A stretch of 53,239 nucleotides of DNA from Veillonellaceae bacterium SB90 (GTDB taxonomy: Bacteria > Bacillota > Negativicutes > Selenomonadales > Selenomonadaceae), in assembly GCA_902364065.1 (NCBI GenBank), contig CABJCJ010000017.1, positions 1-53,239 of the forward strand, in the 5' to 3' direction. Below, in pieces: positions 33,833 through 40,829 of the stretch. Position numbers and translations under genes: made by a program. Position 1 is the first letter of the stretch; the number at the start of each line of letters is the position of its first letter. A model generated the notes under the pieces. It ran no database searches. It saw nothing but the letters and a program-made list of their open reading frames with translations, and was not told where the DNA came from.

Positions 33833-34580
33833 TTGTATCCTCCTCCGGGTCGTCGTACCCGTTCTGCTCCCAGCTTCTCAAAATTCCCTCGATGTACCCC
33901 ATGCTGCGGCGGCCTCGGTAGTCCGCCCGGTCGATGGCCTTGAACAGGGCCTCCTTGCCGTAGTGCTCCAGGCAGTCAGAAAGACGTTCCAGATCTGCCG
34001 GACTCGGTACAGGCCGGATACTCTTCTCGTAGACTTCGACCACCTGGCGGAAGTTATCGTCTTGGGGTGGTGCTGTAGTAGAAGAGATATGTTTACTGTT
34101 TATATTGTTTATATAGGGTTCAAATTTTGTACCCTTGGGGCCCTCTATGGGTTCATTTTTTGTACCCTTAGGGTTCAAATTTTGTACCCTTGCGCCCTCT
34201 ATGGGTTCATTTTTTGTACCCTTAGTAGTCTTTATGGGTACAATTTTTGTACCATTGGACGCTTCTATGGGTTCGTTTTTCGAACCCTTGGCATCATCTT
34301 CATAAAGTTTCGGAAGATGATACCTTGTTTTCTTTTTGTGCCCTGGATCGATGGATTGGATGAATCCTTTCTCCTCTAGCGACCGCCTTGTACTGATGAT
34401 AGTCACCTTGCTCTTGATGCCGGCTTCACGCATAATCCGGGAGTTCGCCACATCGAACCATTCCGGCCATTTGAGTTGATTCGCAACGAGGAACAAGCAT
34501 AAATACATGGCCTGTTCTCTTGCATTCAGAACGCCCGCCCGCCTCACACCAAATGCGTTCAATTGTTTGACATAATTCAT
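33723..34580 (-). CDS. DnaD-like replication initiator with internal repeats
   Basis: A 285-residue protein. The N-terminal 95 residues form a winged-helix domain (EQAMYLCLFLVANQLKWPEW). The middle (about 100-160) is a low-complexity run of KGTKNEPIE-like units encoded by the DNA iterons listed separately. The C-terminal part has a DnaD-like helical module (AIDRADYRGRRSMGYIEGIL) and a basic tail. Together with the overlapping DnaC-like loader this forms a replication-initiation pair. The initiator would bind the iterons within its own gene, as lambda O does; that is an inference. Confidence 0.85.
   Translation of the reverse strand: MNYVKQLNAFGVRRAGVLNAREQAMYLCLFLVANQLKWPEWFDVANSRIMREAGIKSKVTIISTRRSLEEKGFIQSIDPGHKKKTRYHLPKLYEDDAKGSKNEPIEASNGTKIVPIKTTKGTKNEPIEGARVQNLNPKGTKNEPIEGPKGTKFEPYINNINSKHISSTTAPPQDDNFRQVVEVYEKSIRPVPSPADLERLSDCLEHYGKEALFKAIDRADYRGRRSMGYIEGILRSWEQNGYDDPEEDTNGHRTAKHSGRGRKKALRFDPDAERRKWENEKSGWD
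34116..34287. other. Candidate phage replication origin: six palindromic iterons
   Basis: Six 19-bp imperfect palindromes of the form GGGTWC-N7-GWACCC start at 34116, 34149, 34171, 34203, 34236 and 34269, with spacings of 33, 22, 32, 33 and 33 bases (about two or three helical turns). An AT-rich stretch (34076-34115) adjoins them and could be the unwinding element. Five copies are read in one frame of the initiator gene and the copy at 34171 in another, so the DNA is conserved rather than the peptide. Confidence 0.72.
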
Positions 34581-34596
34581 AGGGCGCCTCCGTGGC

Positions 34597-35280
34597 TTAT
34601 TTCTTGAATCTCAACCGCTTACATAGATTTTCGTCCAGCTTAATCTTCTGCAAGTGGTACTTTTTGATAAATCCTGCTTCGTCGCTATGGCACTCAGTAT
34701 GATGCACCCGGCAGAGCGGTATGACCTCACGGCCCAGCTGATGGGCCTTCTCACGGTCAACGCCGGCGCCGATGCGGCTTCCCTCGCAGTGATGGATATC
34801 GGCCGGCCTGCCGCATACCGCGCACTTGCGATGCATCGTGCAAGCGTACATGTATGCCGCGATGTCGTCACAGTTGTCAATGAGCCGCGTCATTGTCGGG
34901 ATGTCGTTGGCGATAATGAAGTCGACCAAGTACGTAATGAACTCGCGCGCCGTTGACATATCACAGTCGGAAAGTGAGAACATCCGCCGCTCAGCTGCTT
35001 CCATCCGATGAAGCATGAACTCCATCTTAAACAAGCTTTTTTGGCTTTCGACGGTATTGGCATTACGGACGCCGTCCACATACTCGGCAATCTCCCCCAG
35101 CAAGGCGTAACATTTCCGCCGTTGTTCCGGCGATATGCGCCGCCCGTCCGGTAGAATGACCTCTACTTTCTTGTATTGGCGCAGCAAAGCACGGTCGAGG
35201 TCGGGAAGGCCAGCCATAATGACTACAGTTCCGTCCTCCCGCACGTCCTGTATCTCGCCCAAGATATGTTCTTGTATCAT
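34597..35280 (-). CDS. Putative HNH-family nuclease of the recombination operon
   Basis: A 227-residue protein. The C-terminal half has an HNH-type zinc-finger pattern: CAVCGRPADIHHCEG, then REVIPLCRVHHTECHSD. The N-terminal half matches the putative HNHc nuclease family of phages (LPDGRRISPEQRRKCYALLG). It sits next to the ERF annealing protein and the initiator. Its stop lies 17 bases before the initiator start. Nuclease activity is inferred from the motif. Confidence 0.8.
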   Translation of the reverse strand: MIQEHILGEIQDVREDGTVVIMAGLPDLDRALLRQYKKVEVILPDGRRISPEQRRKCYALLGEIAEYVDGVRNANTVESQKSLFKMEFMLHRMEAAERRMFSLSDCDMSTAREFITYLVDFIIANDIPTMTRLIDNCDDIAAYMYACTMHRKCAVCGRPADIHHCEGSRIGAGVDREKAHQLGREVIPLCRVHHTECHSDEAGFIKKYHLQKIKLDENLCKRLRFKK

Positions 35281-35969
35281 CGCCCGCCGCCCATCTGCTC
35301 AGCAATCCACGACTCAAGGTTTGCCACCAGAGAGCTAAGCTCACATGTCGAGAGGTCACGGCAGCTCGTCTTGCCGAACTTCAAGCCACAAATTGCGGAT
35401 ACTTCCTCGCCCGTAGCACCGAGGCGTTTCATCTCCTCGCTGAGCCCATGCATCGCCTTGCGGAGAATCTCGTCTGAGCCGCCTCCATGTGCCGTCCCCT
35501 TATGGTTACCTGCGTTTCGCGTTGAACGCGCTCCTGCGGCGTTCTGCGAAGTCTGGCGGGCAATCTCGTCCTGCACCTCTCGCGAGTCAACATCTTTCTC
35601 GTTGTCGAGAAGGAAGAGACCTTCGAGTGCACGCTTTCGCGCGTAAGTTGATGCCGTGCCAGTGATCTGCGGCGGCGCCATTGATGCCAGCTTGTCCGGC
35701 TCTACTGCCGTGCCCTTCGCCTCGATGACATCTCCGGTTGCAATGTCTATGAGACGTGCCGTTGATTCGACGTAATAGCGGTTTCCGATTGAAATAGCTT
35801 GGTCGGACAGGATGCAGATGACGCCATTCTCCTGAAGGAGAGGTTTTGCCGCTTGCATGATGCCGTCAGCCGTACGGTACTTGTAGCCGTAGCCGTCCTT
35901 ATCCTTCGGTGCCTTGATTCCCTGCTGGATGGCGAGCAGGGCGGCATAGATAGTCTTTGCTTCGCTCAT
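35277..35969 (-). CDS. ERF-family single-strand annealing protein
   Basis: Phage recombinase that anneals complementary single strands. The 230-residue protein from MSEAKTIYAALLAIQQ has the ERF core: KAPKDKDGYGYKYRTADGIM, then APPQITGTASTYARKRALEG and LFLLDNEKD. A Ser/Asn/Gly linker separates a small C-terminal domain. The start at 35969 has AAGGAGAGGG; an upstream in-frame extension lacks a good start. It is clustered with Gp157 and an HNH nuclease, the usual arrangement. Confidence 0.9.
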   Translation of the reverse strand: MSEAKTIYAALLAIQQGIKAPKDKDGYGYKYRTADGIMQAAKPLLQENGVICILSDQAISIGNRYYVESTARLIDIATGDVIEAKGTAVEPDKLASMAPPQITGTASTYARKRALEGLFLLDNEKDVDSREVQDEIARQTSQNAAGARSTRNAGNHKGTAHGGGSDEILRKAMHGLSEEMKRLGATGEEVSAICGLKFGKTSCRDLSTCELSSLVANLESWIAEQMGGGR

Positions 35970-35982
35970 GTCGCCCTCTCCT

Positions 35983-36444
35983 TTACTTAATCTGGATGTT
36001 CTGACGCTCCACGATCTGCGCCCCCACAATGACAGCGCCGTCCTTTAACGCCTTCTTGATTCCTGTCTTATCAATCTTGTCCGGCTGCGGGATGCGGTAC
36101 TCGTCCGGCACCGCCGCTTCATCGGCAATCTCGACTGCCTCGCTCTTACGATACGAGATGGCGACTTTCGCCGTCTTGAACTTCTGCCCGGCGAGGTAAC
36201 CTGCCAAGTACTGTTTCAAGCCATCAGCTTTGTTCTTTGCGACCTTTTCACGCTGGGCAAGCGCATCCTTCTCGTTCTTGAGTGCCGCTGCCTCAGCTGT
36301 CAGGTTTTTAATCCAGCATCCGATGTTCTCAATCTTCTTGCTCTTCTCCATCTGGAGAGAAGCAAGCCTCTCGGTATCGATGGTTTCGCCAGTCTCCATA
36401 TCAACGCAAGATTCGATTTCTCTATCGATTTCGTATAAGTTCAT
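35983..36444 (-). CDS. Gp157-family protein
   Basis: A 153-residue protein of the siphovirus Gp157 family, usually encoded beside single-strand annealing proteins. It has a helical N-terminus (LYEIDREIESCVDMETGE), a coiled coil around ALKNEKDALAQREKVAKNK, then KFKTAKVAISYRKSEAVEI and IPQPDKIDKTGIKKALKDG. Its ATG overlaps the TGA of the interrupted gene before it (ATGA). Confidence 0.88.
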   Translation of the reverse strand: MNLYEIDREIESCVDMETGETIDTERLASLQMEKSKKIENIGCWIKNLTAEAAALKNEKDALAQREKVAKNKADGLKQYLAGYLAGQKFKTAKVAISYRKSEAVEIADEAAVPDEYRIPQPDKIDKTGIKKALKDGAVIVGAQIVERQNIQIK

Positions 36445-36731
36445 GCTGATTCTCCTCTCTTCATTGAACGAATCGTCTCAATGTATTCGCGGTTCTCGGT
36501 ATCGCGCTTATGCATCGCACGTTCTGCCGCTGCGCGGATTCGGCTGTCCTGGACCATACTGACGGACTCGCAGGACCGACCGTAATCCGACAGCGGGTCG
36601 TAATGATCAACGATATCATGCGCAAACGGGCAGCCGGAAACGTCGATGAAGTACGGAACGCCGTCGAAAATGCCAATGCATTAGTCGCCATCCTGCTCGA
36701 ACGCTTCGATGATTACATCAATCGGAATCAT
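36441..36731 (-). pseudogene. Early phage gene interrupted by an in-frame TAA
   Basis: From ATG 36731 (strong GGAGGAG upstream) the frame reads MIPIDVIIEAFEQDGD, then TAA at 36683-36681, then continues open for 79 codons to a TGA at 36443-36441 that overlaps the Gp157 start. The second part reads CIGIFDGVPYFIDVSG, then CPFAHDIVDHYDPLSDYG, and looks coding. The strong ribosome site at one end and the ATGA coupling at the other both fit a 96-residue gene with one nonsense codon (one base from Tyr TAC or TAT). No other start in good context serves the second part. Recent mutation or a sequence error are the likeliest explanations. Confidence 0.7.
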
Positions 36732-36766
36732 GCAAATCTCCTCCTTTTGTGGTATAATAACCACAC

Positions 36767-37009
36767 CTATAGATTCTTTTTGTGAGCCGAGTGTTGCAGC
36801 GCTTGGCTCTTTTTTTTACGCTCATACGCGTTTCGCATGGTAATGGAGAGCCAGATCTCCATCATGCTAGACCGGGCAAGCATGTCCCCTTCTTCCTTCG
36901 TCCTACTTTCCGACCAGCTCGGCCGGATGCAGTCATCGTAAGGACATGCCAAGCAGAAATATCCCGGCTTGCAGAGCGGTAAGGGGCGCTTGTACTTCCG
37001 ATCTGTCAT
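36767..37009 (-). CDS. Small cysteine-motif phage protein
   Basis: An 80-residue protein starting MTDRKYKRPLPLCKPGYF, with the ATG overlapping the previous TGA. It has a Cys cluster (C-x6-C-x2-CPYDDC) suggesting a zinc site, then a charged helix. It is a common type of small phage early protein with unknown role. The 35-base gap to the next gene contains a TGTGGT/ACCACA inverted repeat (36748-36765). Confidence 0.6.
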   Translation of the reverse strand: MTDRKYKRPLPLCKPGYFCLACPYDDCIRPSWSESRTKEEGDMLARSSMMEIWLSITMRNAYERKKKSQALQHSAHKKNL

Positions 37010-37131
37010 GACCACACCGCCCAGGCAATTGCCACGCCAATGATCACGCCTAATCCGAAGATGATGGCGTATGCCTCCATGCTCAGCAGCCTGCCCGTGA
37101 GCAGCAGCTGGATTTCGTTCTTTACTGTCAT
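37006..37131 (-). CDS. Small membrane protein
   Basis: A 41-residue ORF with AGGAGGTGATAAGC before its ATG and a TGA overlapping the next start. An amphipathic N-terminus (MTVKNEIQLLLTGRLLS) is followed by a single membrane helix (YAIIFGLGVIIGVAIAWAV). The function is unknown. Confidence 0.55.
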   Translation of the reverse strand: MTVKNEIQLLLTGRLLSMEAYAIIFGLGVIIGVAIAWAVWS

Positions 37132-37144
37132 GCTTATCACCTCC

Positions 37145-37276
37145 TCAGATAGCCGCCAGCAGCCACAGGAGCGCGTACAGGCCAAGGCCCACGCCCATAC
37201 TCTCGATGAACAGTTTGATGTTCGGATTGAGCGACCTGCGCAGCCGCCGGCCGTTCTCTATTTTCGTCCACTGCAT
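37145..37276 (-). CDS. Small membrane protein
   Basis: A 43-residue ORF starting MQWTKIENGRRLRRSLNP, with a basic N-terminus then one hydrophobic helix (MGVGLGLYALLWLLAAI). It is packed between two other early ORFs. A ribosome site is present but modest (GGAGTGAAGG further upstream). The function is unknown. Confidence 0.5.
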   Translation of the reverse strand: MQWTKIENGRRLRRSLNPNIKLFIESMGVGLGLYALLWLLAAI

Positions 37277-37282
37277 ATTCCT

Positions 37283-37642
37283 TCACTCCTCCGTGGCCTT
37301 AATCAGCTCGATACTCACAAGGTCACCCGTTTTATTCTTCTTAAACTTCAGCGTGTCTCTGGCGTGGATAATGACACTGAACGCCTCGTGCGGCCGTAAA
37401 TCGTCGTCAGCATGGATAACTTTGAGAGAAAACCAGTTAATATACTTGACTTTTAATCCCGCCTTGAAGTGATCATAACGCCAGTCCAGGTGGATATATA
37501 CGCCATACGCTACGCCAATCGCCTCGACGCCACGAAGGAAGTCGTTGATTTTGCTTTCCATGGCTGCGATTCTCTTACGGGTATCTTCACGTCGCGGCCA
37601 CTCGAAGAGTACGCTGTCAAATACCAATGTCAGTTCCTTCAT
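37283..37642 (-). CDS. Hypothetical early phage protein
   Basis: A 119-residue ORF with AAGGAG upstream, overlapping the stop of the previous gene. It is alpha/beta with strands GVYIHLDWRYDHFKAGLKV and AFSVIIHARDTLKFKKN. The family is not recognised. Confidence 0.55.
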   Translation of the reverse strand: MKELTLVFDSVLFEWPRREDTRKRIAAMESKINDFLRGVEAIGVAYGVYIHLDWRYDHFKAGLKVKYINWFSLKVIHADDDLRPHEAFSVIIHARDTLKFKKNKTGDLVSIELIKATEE

Positions 37643-37956
37643 GCGGATTCTCCTTTCTTCTCTGGCTCCGTCGACGCCAGCCTCTGCAGGTCGCTGAGCC
37701 AGAACTTCATGCGCTCGCTCCCCGGCGTGTAGTACGCCTTGAGGAGCCCATCCTTGACATACTGGTAAATCGTCCCCCGGCTGACCGCCAGGACTTTCGC
37801 CGCCTGCGCCACGAGCACGAGGCAGTCCGTGCGGATTGGCAGCACCGACGGTTCCTTCGCCAGCTTCAGGTACTCGATGATTTCCGGTGTCTCTTTGAGG
37901 ATTCGCTGGAGCATCCTCCCCTTGGCGACAAAATCATTGAGCTCAGAAAGCTCCAT
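37639..37956 (-). CDS. Excisionase-like helix-turn-helix DNA-binding protein
   Basis: A 105-residue protein from MELSELNDFVAKGR (ATG at 37956, GGGGGT seven bases upstream). The C-terminal half is an excisionase/MerR-like HTH module: LVLVAQAAKVLAVSRGTIYQ, then YVKDGLLKAYYTPG. Such proteins act as excision directionality factors or small regulators. The integrase is 4 kb away, so an Xis role is possible but not shown. Confidence 0.7.
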   Translation of the reverse strand: MELSELNDFVAKGRMLQRILKETPEIIEYLKLAKEPSVLPIRTDCLVLVAQAAKVLAVSRGTIYQYVKDGLLKAYYTPGSERMKFWLSDLQRLASTEPEKKGESA

Positions 37957-37986
37957 GCCATACACCCCCTATATATAGTGCTTTGT

Positions 37987-38015
37987 TTGATTTATAAAAC
38001 AAGATATAGTATAAT
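37987..38015 (+). promoter_or_regulatory. Promoter of the 49-aa basic ORF, with overlapping palindrome
   Basis: TTGATT (37987-37992), a 17-base spacer and a perfect TATAAT (38010-38015) lie 33 bases before the plus-strand ORF. An inverted repeat TTGTTT-N8-AAACAA (37983-38002) overlaps the -35 and spacer and may be an operator. Confidence 0.65.
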
Positions 38016-38047
38016 GAAATCATCTTGTACAGAAAGAAGGTGATTTC

Positions 38048-38197
38048 ATGCCGAAGTCCAATGCTAGCAAAGTGACTTCTGCTCGTGCCGCAAGCGCAGC
38101 CTCGAAAACCTTGCGCAGCGGCCGTAGCAGTAAGGCCGCGAAAACGGCGGCCGCCAGTGCCCTTTCTCAGCGTCCTTCCCGCAAGGGCCGCAAGTAG
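38048..38197 (+). CDS. 49-aa Ala/Ser/Lys/Arg-rich basic protein
   Basis: A small plus-strand ORF inside the minus-strand early operon. It starts MPKSNASKVTSARAASAASK and ends SALSQRPSRKGRK, with almost only Ala, Ser, Lys, Arg, Thr and Gly. AGAAGGTG precedes the ATG, a good promoter lies upstream and a terminator follows, so it is a self-contained unit. I recall similar small basic proteins scattered through bacterial mobile elements, but no known function. Its strong positive charge suggests nucleic-acid binding. Confidence 0.65.
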   Translation: MPKSNASKVTSARAASAASKTLRSGRSSKAAKTAAASALSQRPSRKGRK

Positions 38198-38220
38198 TTC
38201 TTACACAGTTACCCCTTAAA

Positions 38221-38248
38221 TAGGATGTTCGCAGCATCCTATTTTTTT
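38221..38248 (+). terminator. Intrinsic terminator of the 49-aa ORF
   Basis: TAGGATG (38221-38227) pairs with CATCCTA (38235-38241) around a seven-base loop, followed by seven T's. It overlaps the last codons of the convergent HTH gene. Confidence 0.82.
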
Positions 38249-38451
38249 GTTGCGAAAAAGATGCGGTTGACGTCATCCATCGTCAAAGGGATGTAATCCA
38301 TCATCTTGTGGATCTGCGAGATGGTGAAGTCCCCATCCTTCATGTGAAGGTAGAACGTAGAGCGAACCATGCCGAGAGCCCGGCTCACGTCTTCCTGCGT
38401 CCGGTTGTGGTACTTCATGCAGGCCCGGAGCATCTGCATATCGGTCTCCAT
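38239..38451 (-). CDS. Small Cro-like helix-turn-helix protein
   Basis: A 70-residue DNA-binding protein from METDMQMLRACMKYHN (ATG at 38451 after GGGGTGA). The HTH is TQEDVSRALGMVRSTFYLHM; a later helix MMDYIPLTMDDVNRIFF is typical of short phage regulators. It is an early gene, so it may control the early operon or the neighbouring divergent promoter. Confidence 0.7.
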   Translation of the reverse strand: METDMQMLRACMKYHNRTQEDVSRALGMVRSTFYLHMKDGDFTISQIHKMMDYIPLTMDDVNRIFFATKK

Positions 38452-38456
38452 CCCGC

Positions 38457-38663
38457 TCACCCCTCAACAACCTGCATATTGTGTCTAGCCGCGTATCCGG
38501 CCAGGTCTTTTTCTGCTTCTTCCCTGGTATCCCGCCATGGCAGCGTCCTGACGCATTTCCATGTGTTGCCGTGCAGCTTGTTGTAGCGGCCCTTGAAGGT
38601 TGGCGGCGTGCCAATCCCCTGCATGACCTTGTAGCGCCAGCCGCGCTTGTCTTTATACATCAT
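38457..38663 (-). CDS. Small hypothetical protein
   Basis: A 68-residue ORF from ATG 38663 with GAGGTGA upstream. It reads MMYKDKRGWRYKVMQGIG, then TWKCVRTLPWRDTREEAEKD, a pattern like integrase N-terminal arm-binding or AP2-like strands followed by a helix. The stop overlaps the ribosome site of the next gene. The function is unknown. Confidence 0.55.
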   Translation of the reverse strand: MMYKDKRGWRYKVMQGIGTPPTFKGRYNKLHGNTWKCVRTLPWRDTREEAEKDLAGYAARHNMQVVEG

Positions 38664-38678
38664 GTCACTCACCTCAGT

Positions 38679-38906
38679 TCACTCCTCTTCGTCGTTGTAG
38701 TAGTCATGCATGAGCTTGGTTGCCATGTCGAAGCCGAACTTGAAGGCATCTCGCTCGGCTGTGCGGATTTGCAGGTCTATGAGATCTACCAGCTCTTTGC
38801 CTGCATCCATATCTATATCAATTGAGTCCAAGGCATCCCCGAGCCGTTCTGCGATTTTCTCAAACTCTAAGCTCCGGCCAAGCCTCACATCTACCATTGC
38901 TTCCAT
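38679..38906 (-). CDS. Small acidic hypothetical protein
   Basis: A 75-residue ORF from ATG 38906 with GAGGTGA upstream. It is acidic and helical (AERLGDALDSIDIDMDAGKE) and ends MHDYYNDEEE. The function is unknown. It lies in the early operon right after the antirepressor. Confidence 0.55.
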   Translation of the reverse strand: MEAMVDVRLGRSLEFEKIAERLGDALDSIDIDMDAGKELVDLIDLQIRTAERDAFKFGFDMATKLMHDYYNDEEE

Positions 38907-38916
38907 CTCGTTCACC

Positions 38917-39717
38917 TCAGTTCATGCTCTTTCTCAAGACGTCCAGGACGTCGGCGTTCCAGACAATCCGGTAACCTTTGTGTTTGGTCTTAGGGTCTGT
39001 GAAGGCGATTGACTCACCGTAAGCCTTGCCCTCTTTCGTCAACACCCAGTCCGTGTTCTTGAGATTGGCTCCCTTCGCGTCACGCGGCTTGTCCTGGAGG
39101 CCGCAGGACTGGAGCAGGCGGTTGACCTTCTGGCTGTCGGGATTGCCGCTCTTACAGAAGAAGCCAAGTGCCTCAGCAATCTTCGCAACTTTTATCGTGC
39201 TTGGCGAATCCTCGGCGGGAATGAGTGGCGCGATGGCCTTGGTATCGATGCCGTATGCCTCGCCGACCATCTCCGATGCCGTCGCCAGCGCCATGCCGTG
39301 ACGGCAACCAAAGACCTTCTCGAGAGCTTCTGCCGTCTTGCCGATGTCTCGCACTGCCGTGCCGATCATGCGCGTGCGGTAGTGCGGGTTTGGCGTGAGC
39401 TGCGGCGTCTTGATGGCCTTCTCCATCGCGTTGAAGGCGTTGATATATTTGAGCTTCCACTCAAGGGCCTTTGCTCCGGTGAATCCCATGACGAGCAGGC
39501 TGAAACCATCGCGGTTCATCAGGTACATCTTGTAACTCTTGTTGTTCCCTTTAACCTTATAGGTGGTTTCATAGAACATTTTTCTGAGAGCCGAATTTTC
39601 GGCTTTCAGATTATCAATAGCTTCAAGTACATGCTTGTGCAGCTTCTCGAAATGCTCTGCCACGCTGCGACTGTCCGTGACAACCTGCTGGTTGTCGATG
39701 TGAACCAGTTCGTTCAT
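38917..39717 (-). CDS. Rha-family phage regulatory protein / antirepressor
   Basis: A 266-residue two-domain regulator. The N-terminal Rha domain has QQVVTDSRSVAEHFEKLHKH and YLMNRDGFSLLVMGFTGAKA. The C-terminal part is of phage antirepressor (KilA-C-like) type, ending with LTKEGKAYGESIAF and KHKGYRIVWNADVLDVL. Such proteins interfere with repressor or host factors early in infection. AAGGAGG precedes the ATG. It directly follows the Cro-like gene. Confidence 0.85.
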   Translation of the reverse strand: MNELVHIDNQQVVTDSRSVAEHFEKLHKHVLEAIDNLKAENSALRKMFYETTYKVKGNNKSYKMYLMNRDGFSLLVMGFTGAKALEWKLKYINAFNAMEKAIKTPQLTPNPHYRTRMIGTAVRDIGKTAEALEKVFGCRHGMALATASEMVGEAYGIDTKAIAPLIPAEDSPSTIKVAKIAEALGFFCKSGNPDSQKVNRLLQSCGLQDKPRDAKGANLKNTDWVLTKEGKAYGESIAFTDPKTKHKGYRIVWNADVLDVLRKSMN

Positions 39718-39729
39718 TGCTATTCCTCC

Positions 39730-39948
39730 TTACGTTTCACTTGTATTTCCGTCATTTTTCTTTAAAAAATTGAGGTTGATGCCGAGAAGCTTGGCGAGCC
39801 TCGACATAAGTTTCAGGCTCGGATTGTAGCGCCCACGCTCTACATCGGCGTAGTACGCACGCGACACGCCAACGCTTTTAGCAACCTCAGTCTGCGTCAA
39901 ACGCTTGCTCTTTCTAGCATCACGCAGAGTCTCTGCGATTTGATCCAT
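39730..39948 (-). CDS. Cro-like XRE-family repressor
   Basis: A 72-residue HTH protein from MDQIAETLRDARKSKRLTQ; I chose this ATG because AAGGTGAT precedes it and the upstream frame lacks a ribosome site. The HTH is TQTEVAKSVGVSRAYYADVE, with the XRE tail RYNPSLKLMSRLAKLLGI. It is transcribed divergently from the CI-like repressor, the classical lysis-lysogeny switch. A copy of the operator motif lies in its own last codons. Confidence 0.85.
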   Translation of the reverse strand: MDQIAETLRDARKSKRLTQTEVAKSVGVSRAYYADVERGRYNPSLKLMSRLAKLLGINLNFLKKNDGNTSET

Positions 39949-39988
39949 CACATCACCTTCCTTCTTTAGTTTCAGTAGGCTTTCACTG

Positions 39989-40107
39989 GTATTTCCGTCT
40001 ACTCCTATAATATACAGTATTTCCGTCATTGTGTCAATAGTATTTCCGTCATTTCTGTATAGTTTTTCCGTCAGAATATTATATAATGTAGATAACGACG
40101 GAATTAC
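39989..40107. promoter_or_regulatory. Repressor/Cro operator array
   Basis: The motif GTATTTCCGTCA recurs at 39989-40000 (one mismatch), 40017-40028, 40040-40051 and 40062-40073 (one mismatch), and inverted at 40096-40107 (degenerate). Another exact copy lies at 39743-39754 in the cro coding end. The central copies are 22-23 bases apart, two helical turns. The set fills the space between the divergent switch genes; one copy lies inside the cro promoter spacer and others flank the likely repressor -10 (TATAAT at 40082-40087). Confidence 0.75.
40009..40037 (-). promoter_or_regulatory. Early leftward promoter (cro promoter)
   Basis: Minus-strand TTGACA (40037-40032), a 17-base spacer and TATATT (40014-40009). 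An operator copy (40017-40028) occupies the spacer, so repressor binding would block it. It would drive the whole early operon from cro to the late regulator. Confidence 0.78.
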
Positions 40108-40133
40108 CATACAAAACAAAGGAGGACTGTCCC

Positions 40134-40784
40134 ATGGCTAGTATTGGAGAGAAGATTCGTAACGCCCGGAAGGATGCCGGCATGACTCAGACCGAGCTTG
40201 CACAAAAAACCAGTTTATCGCGATCGTACATAGGGGATATCGAAAAAGACCGATACAACCCCAGTGTAGCAACACTGCAAGCCATTGCAAAAGCTACAGA
40301 CGTCCCAGTAGAATCCCTCCTCGGCGGCAATACTCCTACCAACCCCGCCCCCGCTCAGCCGCCCGCGCAGAAAATCACCCACTACACCTACCGCATCCCC
40401 GTTGTCGGCCGTGTCGCAGCCGGCCAGCCCATCCTAGCGCAAGAGGAAATCATCGACTATGAGTACATCGACGAGCGCCTGCACCGAGGCGGCGACCAGT
40501 ACTTCGGCCTCGTCGTCAAGGGCTCGTCCATGGAGCCGACCATCCACGACGGCGACACCATCATCGTGCGCGTGCAGGAGAGCGTCGAGAACGGCCAGAT
40601 TGCCGTCGTGCTCGTCGACGGCGAGGATGCCACCGTCAAGGAAGTCAAGGAGACCGAGGACGGCCTGACCCTCATCGGCCACAACGTCGCCGTCTACGCC
40701 CCGCACTTCTATAGCCGTGATGAAGTAGCAAAGCTCCCCGTCCGCATCATCGGCAGAGTAATCCAGAGCATCAGCAAGTTCTGA
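40134..40784 (+). CDS. CI/LexA-like phage repressor with S24 peptidase domain
   Basis: A 216-residue lysogeny repressor. The N-terminal XRE HTH reads MTQTELAQKTSLSRSYIGDI. A Pro-rich linker is followed by the S24 autoprotease: the likely Ala-Gly cleavage site in VGRVAAGQP, the nucleophile Ser in VVKGSSMEPTIHDGDT and the Lys in EDATVKEVKE. This architecture suggests SOS induction through RecA-stimulated self-cleavage. AAAGGAGG precedes the ATG. It is divergent from cro with shared operators. Confidence 0.93.
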   Translation: MASIGEKIRNARKDAGMTQTELAQKTSLSRSYIGDIEKDRYNPSVATLQAIAKATDVPVESLLGGNTPTNPAPAQPPAQKITHYTYRIPVVGRVAAGQPILAQEEIIDYEYIDERLHRGGDQYFGLVVKGSSMEPTIHDGDTIIVRVQESVENGQIAVVLVDGEDATVKEVKETEDGLTLIGHNVAVYAPHFYSRDEVAKLPVRIIGRVIQSISKF

Positions 40785-40796
40785 GCACGCAAAAAA

Positions 40797-40812
40797 GGCC
40801 GTCCGCGCGGCC
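40797..40812. other. GC hairpin in the leader of the DUF6978 cassette
   Basis: GGCCG/CGGCC inverted repeat with a six-base loop, preceded by AAAAAA, between the repressor stop and the next gene's ribosome site. On the minus strand it has terminator form (T6 tail). On the plus strand it could only be a leader hairpin. Confidence 0.4.
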
Positions 40813-40829
40813 ATGAAAGGAAGGATACT

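Noticed and set aside
34100..34290. The KGTKNEPIE peptide repeats as a protein-level repeat domain
   Set aside because: One DNA copy is in another frame, so the repetition is better explained at DNA level as iterons.
36461..36691. A 76-aa ORF on the minus strand
   Set aside because: It lies in a different frame from the interrupted gene that has the strong ribosome site and the ATGA junction with Gp157; its composition is shadow-like.
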